The notes beneath the pieces are model-generated. The model was not told the DNA's origin, did no database searches, and saw only the letters and a list, made by a program, of their open reading frames with translations. A DNA stretch of 64,000 nucleotides, taken from a virus. How positions within the stretch are numbered: position 1 is the stretch's first letter; the number at the start of each line of letters is the position of its first letter. Both the position numbers and the translations under genes were made by a program. This document shows, piece by piece, positions 36,601 through 46,492 of the stretch. The stretch is from IMG/VR virus record IMGVR_UViG_3300042905_002966, positions 1 through 64,000 of that record; one strand, written 5' to 3'.

Positions 36601-39600
36601 ACACAAGGATATAGCTATAATATTGGATTTACTTTAACTAGTGCTGATACAAAAAGCGAAATTGGTCAAATATCATGTATTATACTTGGTTCAGATTATC
36701 GTACAGTAAAACTTTTAGAAATTAACAGCAGTGGTAGCGTTGATTCATATAATGTAGACAATGATCCAACTCAAAGAATACCAGACGCACAGCACTATAA
36801 ATTACGCACCGGTTCATATGCCGGTGATGGGATTAATGAAGTAAAGTCTAGTATGTTTTTATCTGCTCAAAAAATTCTATTCAAAGATGGAACACTTATT
36901 TGGGGTGATCAGATACTATCAGAAAGCAAGTCTAAGATTAATATTTTGAGATACAACTACAATAATAATTCATTAACTCCTATTGGACAAATAACAAAAC
37001 AATTTACTACACCGCGTAGATCAGATGCAAAATTTGTTGGAGATGGGTTTGGATGGAATATTAGATACAATGATGGTATTCTTGTAACTAACTCAATGGT
37101 TACACAAAATGAATTTGGTCAAGATATAGCAACACTTCTTGATGGTTCTGCAATTGGCTCATATAGAGTTGATTCTTTATCCGTATTCAAGATTACAAAT
37201 CAAAACAATGCTGAGTTTCTACAAAATATTTTTCCATCTTTTAATGCCGGTGATGTTAGTGAAAAGTATACAGACAAATTTTTGATTGATTATCAAGATA
37301 GTCTATTAAATATTGGAAATATACATTATGATAATTTTACTTTACAGTCTAGAACTTGGAATGTTAGACTTGTAAACAGTTATGACGCTATAGATAGCAG
37401 AGTTATCTTAAGGGATCCAGTAGGATACTCTTTATTTGCTATAGATTATTCTTATAGTTCTAGATTTGGTTTTTCTACTTTAAATAGTAGTGCTTCATAT
37501 GATATATCACCATACTTATATTTTTCTGAAATATTTAAGGCTGGAGAAATATATTACGATTATTCAGATCATGGTTCTTTCTTGATTAGAGATACATCTA
37601 TCTTCAATCAAACCAGTAGTAATACTTTATCATTACAAAATAATTTAACTGTAACTCCAGTATTTTTCTTTAATATTCCAGAATCTAATATTGATGTATA
37701 TGGCAATTTAAATATTACATTAGTTTTTGATAATTTATCACGTAGATTTTTTGAAACAATTAATGTAAATAATTTTAGTAATAGAGAAACTATAATCGAT
37801 AGTTTTGCATTTGATAATTTATTACCACGTATTGTTCTGTATAAAAAAGACCCTAGACAAACAATAATACCAAATGGTGTAATTGGTAATACCACCACAA
37901 CTCCAACAACTGGCTTTGTCACTTTGCAAGATGGCAAGTTTGTATATAGCTCAACACACAGAAGAATAACTAATCCAAATGATGACTCAATTACTTGGAA
38001 ACAATCCGTGACACGTCCACCAATGTTTAGGGGTGGTGCGCATGATTTGCATTTTTATGGTGATCTTAGTGCATCATCTATAAAAGAATATAAAGCTACA
38101 TTATTAGGCGCTTTTCCAAACTTGATAGAAGCAATACCAACAGAATTACTTAATCATTATTATGGTGGTTTAATTACTCTTGGACAGCTATATGACGCAA
38201 CATATGACGTAAATACTAAACAAGGTTTAATATCGTATGTTTCTAATGATGTGATAAACTTATTACGAGACGATGGACAAGATGTTGCTAATGTGTCGAT
38301 GTATGGTACAATTATTGCCAATACTAATATAGCTCCAACAGATGATAATACTATTACATTCACTATACCATATAGTATATGGTCACAGTATATATATCAA
38401 GGTAATTTTCTTAAGTCAAGCAAAGACAATAGGCCATTTATTAATGATTTTACAAATATTAATCATGGTACAATATCTTCTACTACACCAAGTAGTAATT
38501 TATCAAATCCAATATCTGGTACATGGTCGCAAGGTTATATCAATGATATTAATCATGAGACTTATGATGTAGACAATATCTCATCTAATAAAACTCTTGC
38601 ATTGGGTATACTACTAGGCACAGTAGATAATGTTAATTATGCTGCTTCTAGTCCAATAGGTTCACAGTCGGCAGACGGTCCATTATTCAACTTTTTTAGA
38701 TCTGTTCCAGATAAACGCTTAAATATATATGATTATAAGTATTCATATAATACTGTTTTGGCAACTACATCTATAGAACAAAAATCAATTTATCCAGTAT
38801 TAAATAATTTGATCAATTTTGATTTTTCTGCTACCATATTAGATATTAGTGCAAATATAGAGTCTCGTAATATTGATAAAAGAAAAATGCAATGTGTATT
38901 CAATAAAATTGCATATTTTAAATATAATAACGCGGTTTATGATGACGCACAAAGAAATATACTAAACAATAATTTACGAATTGATAGATATTCTTTTGGC
39001 AAATATGAATTTGTGCCATTACCAGTTGGTATAACTAGAGATCGTAAATTACTTCTCACTGAGTACAACCAACCGGGCATTAGTAATCATCTATTTGGAC
39101 AAAGTAAAAATCCAATAATTAGAGTGGCTAAATCAAACACAGGATTTAGTTCTAACGATAAAGGAACCTTTAATAAATCAGTACAGATTATATCATCTGA
39201 TAGTATAGCTGGTATTGGCGAAAATATTAATACGTCAACTTATATTGATTTAAATGAAGACAAAGTACAAACTTATAATAGCATCAGCGGTGTTCTTGGA
39301 TCTGCTTATATTGGTGCAAATAATTTACTTGGGTCTATGGATATTCTTGACTTGGATTATTTACCATTATATATTGGCGCATTAAAACAAGAGATTTCTG
39401 CGACAACTCTGTTTATCAAAGATAAATCAAAGCGATTAGAAACCACATTATATGTAAATGGTTTGCAAAAAATTAATACACCAACAGCCTTTTCATTATT
39501 TATTGGTCAACCATTTATACAAACTGGCATTACTCTTAATATTGAGGCACCAAATTTTGAGTTTATGTCATTATTTACATATGAAGTTGCTCCATCGGCT

Positions 39601-42600
39601 ATTATGCCATTATCAATTACTACTCCAGACATTGATAATAGTCTCACGCTTACTTTTCAACCATTAGGCACTGGACAAATTCCATTAGTGGTTCTTGGAC
39701 CAGTTTTAGCACCATCAAGTATACCTTTAAATACTCGCGGTTTGGCATATAGCAACAATACATTTAGACTTGTGACTCGTGGTTTAGATTATGATTTTGG
39801 TGTTGCGAATTTAATTGTTAATGGTGTTACATCACAAAATAATGCTACAACTTTGGTTATGAATAGACCAGTAACAGATATTCATACATTAAATGTTGAG
39901 GGCGCGCAATTTGTTAATCAATCATTTACTTTATCATTTACTCCAACAATCGAGGTTATAACTACAGACGCACCACTGTTTATAGGTACACAGTTTGAAG
40001 CAGAATCTAAACACACTACATTAGCAATTATAGATACTGAAAGACCCATTAATCATCAAACCACATTATATATTGATGGTTTTATAGACTCTGCAAATAA
40101 TCTTAATAATGGAGAAAACAATTTTAATCTACAAAGAAATGAATCTATTGTAGACATTTCTCATTTACCAGAAACCTATGCCACAACCTTAACATATAAT
40201 AATAGCTCTACAACTACAAACTCATTAACCAGAGTTTCTTTAACTAGTAGTAATCAATTTTTACAAAAAACAAAATCGATTTCTGCGACAAATGTATATC
40301 TCGGTTCACAAAATAAGTTACTAGAAAGTAATAATGCGGCATACATTACACAGATCAGCGATGTTGACAATAATGCAACAAGAGCATTTTATCGTGACGA
40401 ATCTATAACAAATTTTGGGCAGTTGAATCACTTATTAAAACGCGATATATATGATTCTAATGGTAGATATTTTGTTCTTGGAAGTAAAAATGAAGATATT
40501 GCAGATATAGATATCTATGAAATAGTAGATAACAAGAATGTACAATTTATATCTAAAATTAGCATGGGCTTGGCAAAAGCTGTTCCCGGCACATCGGAAG
40601 CATCAGATTTATTATATGGTAAAAATGGTATAACTGATTTACCATTTGGTGATTCATTTGTCACTATTAGAAGACAATTAAAGTCATATTTCTCTGGCGT
40701 GTTTTCTAATTCTAACATTAATGATTCTTTATCTTCTATAGTTGTTAACGATTTGAAGATTTCTGATTTTAATACTTGTGCAATTTCTTTACGAGTAAGA
40801 CTGTATTATAGTGTTGGAACCACGAATGAAACAAAAACGTTCAATGTAATTATATTATTCAAACTGTCTGATTTACAGACAGGAACATCTAATGTTACAT
40901 CATTTGTAGGTCAAACAACTTATTATGTAGATCATTATCATTATTATATTCTACAAGAAAGTGGAAACGATCAAAGCAAATATTCCGCAGCATACAATCT
41001 TGCATTCTGTCAAGATGATTTATATTTCGAAAGACATAATGGACAATGGGGGCAAATTTGTAGATTGTTAGCTAGCGAAAATTATAGTTCATTACAAGTA
41101 GTTATAGATTATGCAGAACATCCAGATGTTCAATATTATACAAATACAAATAATTCACCATATATTTCTGATTCTAGAAAGAAAGCTGGTTTTGGTATTC
41201 CATTAAAGATATATAATGAATATCGTTCTGACAGTCATATTATGTTGATTGGCGCACAATTATTTGACCCATTTGTATTTAATACATTAACACAACCACA
41301 TAATCCAAATGCGATTGGTGCAGTTTATATATATCGTCTTCCAACTGGATCTTCTACTTGGAATTATGTTGGTGCCATGTATGGTAAAGGCAATACATCT
41401 TCCAATGTGATAGCAAATCTAAATAACTATACTAGTTCGGGAATCGAAGATAAAGAATATTGCTTATTTGGTTTTGATTTTGATTACATGGATGGTAATG
41501 CCGCGATATCTGAACCCGGTGGCTCTGGCTCTAATGAGATTAATGGTGGAAAAGTTTATTTATTTAATATTGAAGGCTCTAATATCGCTCTATTAGATCA
41601 GTATTCTATTAATGATATTTCTTTGCCGCTTGGTTATACATTAAATAGTCAAAATAATTTTGGCTCATATATAGTACTTATAGATAAAAATACACCGATA
41701 ACTTTTTCCAATTCTTCTGCTGGAAATGGATTGATACATAATTTGTCAAATGGCTCAACATTAGTTGCTAGTTTAGCTTATACTCAATCAGAATATACTA
41801 CTCTTAATGAAGCTAGAGCCAACATAGAAAACGAAACTAAACCATATGATCCAGTATTGGTCAACCCATCAATAACAACCAGATCTCAGTATGTATTATC
41901 TATGAAGAGGCTAAATTTTGGTAATTCAACTAGAAAGCTGGGCCTAGTAAGAGAATTTAGAACACGTAGCGATAATTCTAATTTCACATTTGATTTACAA
42001 AAAGTATTTATAATGGATGTTCAGCCAATTGGATTTACATTATTTATTGGCGGTCCACCGGCAAAAAACAATACTCTAACATTACAAACACTACCACATG
42101 AGATACTAAATGATACTTTATTAACCAGCATTTATGGTAAAGAAATTATATCTAGTGGATTAAGTTTAGTAGCTGCTAGTAATTTTGGCTTGGGCGATAT
42201 GCCGTTACATATAGAATATGTCAACGACAACGCAACTACTCTATATATTAGTTCGCAAATACAAATTAATTCTGATGAATTTACAACCAATATTACTGGT
42301 AAAGATATATATAACATCAATACTACACTATGGACATCATCAGCAATTAATAGCGCGTCTGGTATTAATTTAAATACTTATGGACAAAACATACGCACTA
42401 ATACAGCTAAATTGTATACTAGAGGATATACTAATGCAACCATAAATACAACACTAACAACTAGTGGAATATTTATGGACAATAATTCAGCTAGTTTAAT
42501 TGTAACAGGGCATATCAATAGAGCCACTGGTATAAATACAGTTATTGTTGGATATGATATAATTAATAATAGCGGCATGTTCTTTAGTACTAGCGGCGCT

Positions 42601-43227
42601 ATACTTGGCGACATATATAGAACAACACCACTATTTATTGGCAAAGACGCATACGCCAATAATGCAACATCAATATTTATTGACAGTTTTGTAGTTTCCT
42701 CTGGATCTGAATATAAGGCAGTAGGCAATACTCTGCACATCAACGCTAGACCATCGTCTGTTTATGACACATTTGATTCTCATTCGTTATATATAAACGG
42801 TCCAGATCGTGAATACTTAAACACAGATGCCACTATATTTATTTCTGCACCAATTCCAGAAATCTCAGAAGATGGCGCATACATACATTCTGGATATTTA
42901 ATAACAACAATTACTGGTAACAATGATGCAGGCTCATTTTTTGTCTCTGAAAAATATCAAACACTAAATGTTGTTGGCAGTATTGCGAATGCTAGTGGTA
43001 TGTCGCTTTATATGGAAAGACCAACTGCTAATGCGCTAGGACTATTTATTAAGGATTTAAATCCAACTTCTACAATTACTACAGCAATTAGTGGAGCATT
43101 TTATGGTAGTGGATCTACTGATTTGTGTGTATTAGGACCAACACCATCTACTGGAACTTTTTCGTTATACATTGAACAACCACAAAGCAATCTGACCACA
43201 CTAACTACTAGAGGTTATTTAGAGTAA
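33664..43227 (+). CDS. Giant tail-tip/adhesion protein, 3187 residues
   Basis: One of the longest genes in the window, starting on the tape-measure stop (TAATG). The N-terminal 1900 residues are beta-rich and aromatic without a domain I know. FG-containing blade segments typical of FG-GAP/integrin-type propellers appear near 1128 (FGWNIRYNDG), 2509, 2601 (FGFDFDYMDG) and 2665, with GAVYIYRL and GGKVYLFNIEG strands between. Two regions, about 1900-2070 and 2780-3187, consist of short strand repeats with a period near 15 residues (TTLYIDGF, PLFIGKDA, LYTRGYTN, LIVTGHIN), a likely beta-solenoid. The location after the tape measure, where tail-tip proteins lie, and the adhesive folds suggest a long distal tail structure that contacts the cell. 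No enzymatic motif was seen. Confidence 0.7.
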   Translation: MQDYFKYDKIQTGTSLFMKSDSDGNTDKEKRALPLGIKTIGEGIKQITNWNHISNSIDSNKGIRFEDSQPNTLLYSVKNRIATSYEYTNRINLGVNDGIISPDIKIPLAQSITNDKQNKVSFIDSWSVSDINIVDDIAFVSYEDYSDLNREDLELGQITLYQPYRYQSSLGYDTITTNYFRDYDASLVFQNNQLPLMHKVKSIYGPTESLDISYRLSNRFATYDNTILKVEFNDPSLPKKTLYFTYGGCLRNTMTFADYPTANTIRYCNNYDLSTGERFDNTFCPVNYLNFADGDYAGEFFVVTYSTRKNILYSNGGAFGEASNINESDFVEVDDNAITTIQLSVNALLNYFQLNTQGSGTSLPDLDPQTISQIFTNIGLIEGIVYTSHSAKVTLIKLQPARKCGKVDIYVRKSGIVSGFTGNRFTSPAHSLKNHDIIKIDSALFDGEQTGAIDIHPLNGEKFVKYIDDNTFELYDDQFLESPSSANNLKSVDGIQWCCIGNVNGTFGQGWSYYKTLFSPTGRNGYMSFTNRDYSFRFASNLDLNIGPSSFITDKRISDASLNSDLTSWDRENSIKSIVLDLSEDIDIYEEIVSEFFTTGSNWFIPTLTSNKTVFGKLISEFITSIPNKIFGKSAFGVPHKGSQELYPYHSQTELGKYNTDSDSFELNSGPYLSAYDLSGPYLGNKFGCSLDVKFSHNIGDSKIYNIVVGEKGSDVSIDLFGCQANEIKIDGGVIPYSQESTNADIFSIFKQRIVPYFAPHGKVHVLTMTVDKYNRITDISHKNTIFGDGYSLLSYNGSFPFKSHYPLIYMMDQFMGPYIDFHAGIANTITYKANGIDGKIITVNEIGTVPSTTLYWYRAAIANWFGPNIYDYYSNSTINENLSTLYRDYLIPDLNRNYISTEPIFNKNRSYFGESTISSTYTAYPIIDRFGLGTNSKSQLHIVPWVDSFGKSVCIGEKTTNGNLPIFSSSTVRSNINVTQGYSYNIGFTLTSADTKSEIGQISCIILGSDYRTVKLLEINSSGSVDSYNVDNDPTQRIPDAQHYKLRTGSYAGDGINEVKSSMFLSAQKILFKDGTLIWGDQILSESKSKINILRYNYNNNSLTPIGQITKQFTTPRRSDAKFVGDGFGWNIRYNDGILVTNSMVTQNEFGQDIATLLDGSAIGSYRVDSLSVFKITNQNNAEFLQNIFPSFNAGDVSEKYTDKFLIDYQDSLLNIGNIHYDNFTLQSRTWNVRLVNSYDAIDSRVILRDPVGYSLFAIDYSYSSRFGFSTLNSSASYDISPYLYFSEIFKAGEIYYDYSDHGSFLIRDTSIFNQTSSNTLSLQNNLTVTPVFFFNIPESNIDVYGNLNITLVFDNLSRRFFETINVNNFSNRETIIDSFAFDNLLPRIVLYKKDPRQTIIPNGVIGNTTTTPTTGFVTLQDGKFVYSSTHRRITNPNDDSITWKQSVTRPPMFRGGAHDLHFYGDLSASSIKEYKATLLGAFPNLIEAIPTELLNHYYGGLITLGQLYDATYDVNTKQGLISYVSNDVINLLRDDGQDVANVSMYGTIIANTNIAPTDDNTITFTIPYSIWSQYIYQGNFLKSSKDNRPFINDFTNINHGTISSTTPSSNLSNPISGTWSQGYINDINHETYDVDNISSNKTLALGILLGTVDNVNYAASSPIGSQSADGPLFNFFRSVPDKRLNIYDYKYSYNTVLATTSIEQKSIYPVLNNLINFDFSATILDISANIESRNIDKRKMQCVFNKIAYFKYNNAVYDDAQRNILNNNLRIDRYSFGKYEFVPLPVGITRDRKLLLTEYNQPGISNHLFGQSKNPIIRVAKSNTGFSSNDKGTFNKSVQIISSDSIAGIGENINTSTYIDLNEDKVQTYNSISGVLGSAYIGANNLLGSMDILDLDYLPLYIGALKQEISATTLFIKDKSKRLETTLYVNGLQKINTPTAFSLFIGQPFIQTGITLNIEAPNFEFMSLFTYEVAPSAIMPLSITTPDIDNSLTLTFQPLGTGQIPLVVLGPVLAPSSIPLNTRGLAYSNNTFRLVTRGLDYDFGVANLIVNGVTSQNNATTLVMNRPVTDIHTLNVEGAQFVNQSFTLSFTPTIEVITTDAPLFIGTQFEAESKHTTLAIIDTERPINHQTTLYIDGFIDSANNLNNGENNFNLQRNESIVDISHLPETYATTLTYNNSSTTTNSLTRVSLTSSNQFLQKTKSISATNVYLGSQNKLLESNNAAYITQISDVDNNATRAFYRDESITNFGQLNHLLKRDIYDSNGRYFVLGSKNEDIADIDIYEIVDNKNVQFISKISMGLAKAVPGTSEASDLLYGKNGITDLPFGDSFVTIRRQLKSYFSGVFSNSNINDSLSSIVVNDLKISDFNTCAISLRVRLYYSVGTTNETKTFNVIILFKLSDLQTGTSNVTSFVGQTTYYVDHYHYYILQESGNDQSKYSAAYNLAFCQDDLYFERHNGQWGQICRLLASENYSSLQVVIDYAEHPDVQYYTNTNNSPYISDSRKKAGFGIPLKIYNEYRSDSHIMLIGAQLFDPFVFNTLTQPHNPNAIGAVYIYRLPTGSSTWNYVGAMYGKGNTSSNVIANLNNYTSSGIEDKEYCLFGFDFDYMDGNAAISEPGGSGSNEINGGKVYLFNIEGSNIALLDQYSINDISLPLGYTLNSQNNFGSYIVLIDKNTPITFSNSSAGNGLIHNLSNGSTLVASLAYTQSEYTTLNEARANIENETKPYDPVLVNPSITTRSQYVLSMKRLNFGNSTRKLGLVREFRTRSDNSNFTFDLQKVFIMDVQPIGFTLFIGGPPAKNNTLTLQTLPHEILNDTLLTSIYGKEIISSGLSLVAASNFGLGDMPLHIEYVNDNATTLYISSQIQINSDEFTTNITGKDIYNINTTLWTSSAINSASGINLNTYGQNIRTNTAKLYTRGYTNATINTTLTTSGIFMDNNSASLIVTGHINRATGINTVIVGYDIINNSGMFFSTSGAILGDIYRTTPLFIGKDAYANNATSIFIDSFVVSSGSEYKAVGNTLHINARPSSVYDTFDSHSLYINGPDREYLNTDATIFISAPIPEISEDGAYIHSGYLITTITGNNDAGSFFVSEKYQTLNVVGSIANASGMSLYMERPTANALGLFIKDLNPTSTITTAISGAFYGSGSTDLCVLGPTPSTGTFSLYIEQPQSNLTTLTTRGYLE

Positions 43228-43230
43228 TAT

Positions 43231-44892
43231 ATGATTACATTTATATCGCATGATACAAATCAAACAATATTGATAGGTGGACAATCCGCTTTAGGTGGTG
43301 CATCAACTGGTGTAATTGGCCCAATGCCACAATATTCCATATCCCGTGAAGATTTATTCACTGGTGATGGAACATATATGAATACAAAATTCAATATCAA
43401 TATTACCGGAACAGCCACATTAGCATCTTATAGCAAGTCAGATTTACAAACCAAAGGATCGCGTCAAGCTAGTTTAGCTGGTGAAGCGGTAAAATTGTTA
43501 TTGTCAAATAAGAATTCACCAATGATGGGATATGGCAAACTACAAATTACTCCATATGGTGGTTTATCTGGTGGTCTAATTTTTAATGATGCCAAAATAA
43601 TTTCAATAGAATTACCAGTTCAAAATGAGGAAAGTGCTGGCACACAATATCTAGAATATAATTTTGTTTTTGAAGCATATGAAGATGCTAGTCAATCAAG
43701 TACTTCTAATGCACCGATATCGCCAGCTAAATCAGAATACTGTTTAACATCGGCAGAAGAAACTTGGGAATTATCTCCAAATAGTAGTGAAGTAGCATTT
43801 TTTGGTAGAAATTTTATTGGAGATGACCAGCATACAACTTACACGCTAACTCATACTTTGAGCGCTGTTGGTGTTACAAAATATGATGGTAATGATCTAG
43901 ATAAAAATAATGGATATGCTTGGCGTCAAGCTGTGTTATGGGTAAAAGAAAGACTAGATAGAACATTAACCGAGGATCTAGATCCAAACAAAACAATTAC
44001 TAGAGATATATTTGATAATGATAAATCAGATGCAATAATAAATCAATTTAATGCATTCTATATGAATGAAAATAATAATACATCCTTTTTTAATTTAAGC
44101 GGATATAAAGCTAGAAATCATATCAGATCTGTTAGTAGTGATATAGGTGCTGGTTCTTATTCTGTTACTGATACTTGGTTAGTATCCTTAGATAATATTA
44201 AAGCTATTTCTGACATTAGTGTCAGTATAGATAATTCTATTGATGATATTAATGTAACCGTTAATGCCAATGGAACTATTGTTGGTCTTAGTGAGGTTGC
44301 CAGCACTGCTATACAAAATAGTGATAAGTATGGTAATGCACTATCAGAATATAATTCTATACTTGTAGATCAAATTGGAGATATTCTTGAAAGCAAGGTT
44401 GGTAAATTTCTAAAAGAAAAATATGAGGATTTTAATGCAGCTGGCACTCAAACAGGCATATTACAAACTAAGCCAATATCTTTTCAAGTTACTCATGATA
44501 AAGTTAATGGAGTAATTAGTTGGAATTTATCATTTAGTGATGCTGAAACAATTGCTGGTGCAATTTCTAAAAATGTACAATTTACGTTTCAAAATGATTG
44601 GGGAGGAGATGCGGGGGAGCGTTATCATGATTCACCATCCGTGATACAAATTGTAAGTGGCGGTCCATTTATCTATAATCCAAATACAACCATAGAACGT
44701 AAATGGAGCGTGTCTGTTGATTTAGTAATGGATTTTAATAGCAGAGCTAACAAGCCAGATGGTAGAACAGCGTATGATGAGCCATCAATTACACAACTTA
44801 GCAATAGTCCTCCAACGATAACAGCATCTACAGAATCTTGGAATCCAAAAACTGGTGCATATAATTTTACACTGGAAAAAACCTATATTTAG
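43231..44892 (+). CDS. Tail-tip structural protein, paralogue A
   Basis: 553 residues and paralogous to the next gene over almost its whole length. Shared blocks include GPMPQYSISREDLFTGDGTY, INITGTA, a YTLTHTLSAVGVTKY strand pair, GSYSVTDTWLVSLD and a closing GAYNFTLEKTYI. The pattern is entirely beta and Asn/Ser-rich. It probably forms a ring or hub layer at the tail tip, where related subunits often stack. The function is inferred from place only. Confidence 0.6.
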   Translation: MITFISHDTNQTILIGGQSALGGASTGVIGPMPQYSISREDLFTGDGTYMNTKFNINITGTATLASYSKSDLQTKGSRQASLAGEAVKLLLSNKNSPMMGYGKLQITPYGGLSGGLIFNDAKIISIELPVQNEESAGTQYLEYNFVFEAYEDASQSSTSNAPISPAKSEYCLTSAEETWELSPNSSEVAFFGRNFIGDDQHTTYTLTHTLSAVGVTKYDGNDLDKNNGYAWRQAVLWVKERLDRTLTEDLDPNKTITRDIFDNDKSDAIINQFNAFYMNENNNTSFFNLSGYKARNHIRSVSSDIGAGSYSVTDTWLVSLDNIKAISDISVSIDNSIDDINVTVNANGTIVGLSEVASTAIQNSDKYGNALSEYNSILVDQIGDILESKVGKFLKEKYEDFNAAGTQTGILQTKPISFQVTHDKVNGVISWNLSFSDAETIAGAISKNVQFTFQNDWGGDAGERYHDSPSVIQIVSGGPFIYNPNTTIERKWSVSVDLVMDFNSRANKPDGRTAYDEPSITQLSNSPPTITASTESWNPKTGAYNFTLEKTYI

Positions 44893-44901
44893 GAATACAA
44901 G

Positions 44902-46491
44902 ATGGCAATTAAATTTTATTCACATCATCCAGATATTAATGAAGAATTAGTGATAGGCGGTAAAGATTCCAGTTTTAGTGCTATGGAGGTTGGCGGATAT
45001 GGTCCATTTCCATCATATTCAATATCGAGAGAAGATATTTTTGCCGATGATGGATCATATTTGAATTCAAAATACACTATTAATATCACCGGATATGCGA
45101 CTATGAAACCCGGTGATGCTACAGATATATTAGTAAAGGGAGGCAGACAATCAAAGATTATAGGCGAACAAGTAATTAAGTTACAATCTAATAGAAGTAA
45201 ATGGCCTATGTCTGGATTGGGTACATTAGATATTGAATTATATGATGGTACTGATAATGTTTTACAATTTCATGATGCTAGACTAACCAATATAGAAATT
45301 CCAGAAGCGACAGAAGAATCTTCTGGTTTGCATTATACAGAATATTCTTTTACATTTGAGGCATATAATTTTAATGACCATGCTTTGCCAACAGACTCAT
45401 TGTCAAGCGTCGGTGAATCATGGACATTTGACCTTAATGAAGGTCAATTTTCTTATGAAGATGACGATATATCAAATCAAGCATATAAAACATATACAAT
45501 ATCTAGAACATTATCTGCTACAGGAATTAAAAAATATGTTAATGGCATTTTATCCAAAGATTCTTGGAGGAGTGCATCAAACTGGATCGAAAAGAGAATT
45601 TTAAATATAATAGAAACAGATACTAAAATTGATGAACATATTAATTCGATCACAATAGAAAATGATGATATAAAATTTCAACCAATTAAAATGAATTCTG
45701 AAGGTAGTTCAGAAAAAATTGTACCAGATTTAAAAAATCAAAAAAGATATAGAACATTCAATCATTCTAGAAATTCTAATACAGATATACCAAATGGCTC
45801 ATGTACAGTTACAGACACTTGGATATTAGCATTAGATAGTAGTACATGCTTACAGTCGTTTCAATCTAGTGTGGATTTTAATCAAAATTCAAACGCTCCA
45901 ACTATAGAAGTTAGTGGAGAAATTACTGGATTAAATACATACAATATTACTGAGAAAAAAAATAATGCATATTTAAATGCGAAAAATATTGTTAATCAAA
46001 ATATGAGTAAGGCATTTAGCTTGGCACAATCTGCTTACGGTAATAGTGGAATAAGTGGAAATCTAATACCAAGTGATTACACAGTAAAAAACAATAAACA
46101 ACAAACTAGTGTAAGTCATAATAGAAACAATGGAACTATTACTTGGTCTGTTACATATATTGCTGATAAATTTTTATGTGATCCAGAATATGTTCAATCT
46201 GAAAATATTACAGAAACATATGACAATCCATACGGAGAAGCAAAACCAGTGGCGATTATACCAATTATTGGTAGACCAAATGGTCCAGTTATTCAAACAT
46301 TTACTACCGGTAAAGAGATGAAAAAAAATGTGACTATAGATATAATATTAAAACCGAATAAAAGAACTCTTGCAAATGGAAGATTAGCAGTGAAAGGTTT
46401 TTTAAGTGGTGTTGGATTAATTTCTACAAATTCTGAATCATTTAATCAAATAACTGGGGCATATAGTATAAATATAGAATGGACAAGTTAA
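44902..46491 (+). CDS. Tail-tip structural protein, paralogue B
   Basis: 529 residues. It repeats the plan of the preceding gene: GPFPSYSISREDIFADDGSY, INITGYAT, YTISRTLSATGIKKY, GSCTVTDTWILALD, GAYSINIEWTS. The copies are clearly diverged, so the duplication is old. The central region is less alike than the ends. It probably occupies a neighbouring ring of the tail tip, so that the two copies make alternating or stacked layers. Confidence 0.6.
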   Translation: MAIKFYSHHPDINEELVIGGKDSSFSAMEVGGYGPFPSYSISREDIFADDGSYLNSKYTINITGYATMKPGDATDILVKGGRQSKIIGEQVIKLQSNRSKWPMSGLGTLDIELYDGTDNVLQFHDARLTNIEIPEATEESSGLHYTEYSFTFEAYNFNDHALPTDSLSSVGESWTFDLNEGQFSYEDDDISNQAYKTYTISRTLSATGIKKYVNGILSKDSWRSASNWIEKRILNIIETDTKIDEHINSITIENDDIKFQPIKMNSEGSSEKIVPDLKNQKRYRTFNHSRNSNTDIPNGSCTVTDTWILALDSSTCLQSFQSSVDFNQNSNAPTIEVSGEITGLNTYNITEKKNNAYLNAKNIVNQNMSKAFSLAQSAYGNSGISGNLIPSDYTVKNNKQQTSVSHNRNNGTITWSVTYIADKFLCDPEYVQSENITETYDNPYGEAKPVAIIPIIGRPNGPVIQTFTTGKEMKKNVTIDIILKPNKRTLANGRLAVKGFLSGVGLISTNSESFNQITGAYSINIEWTS

Positions 46492-46492
46492 T

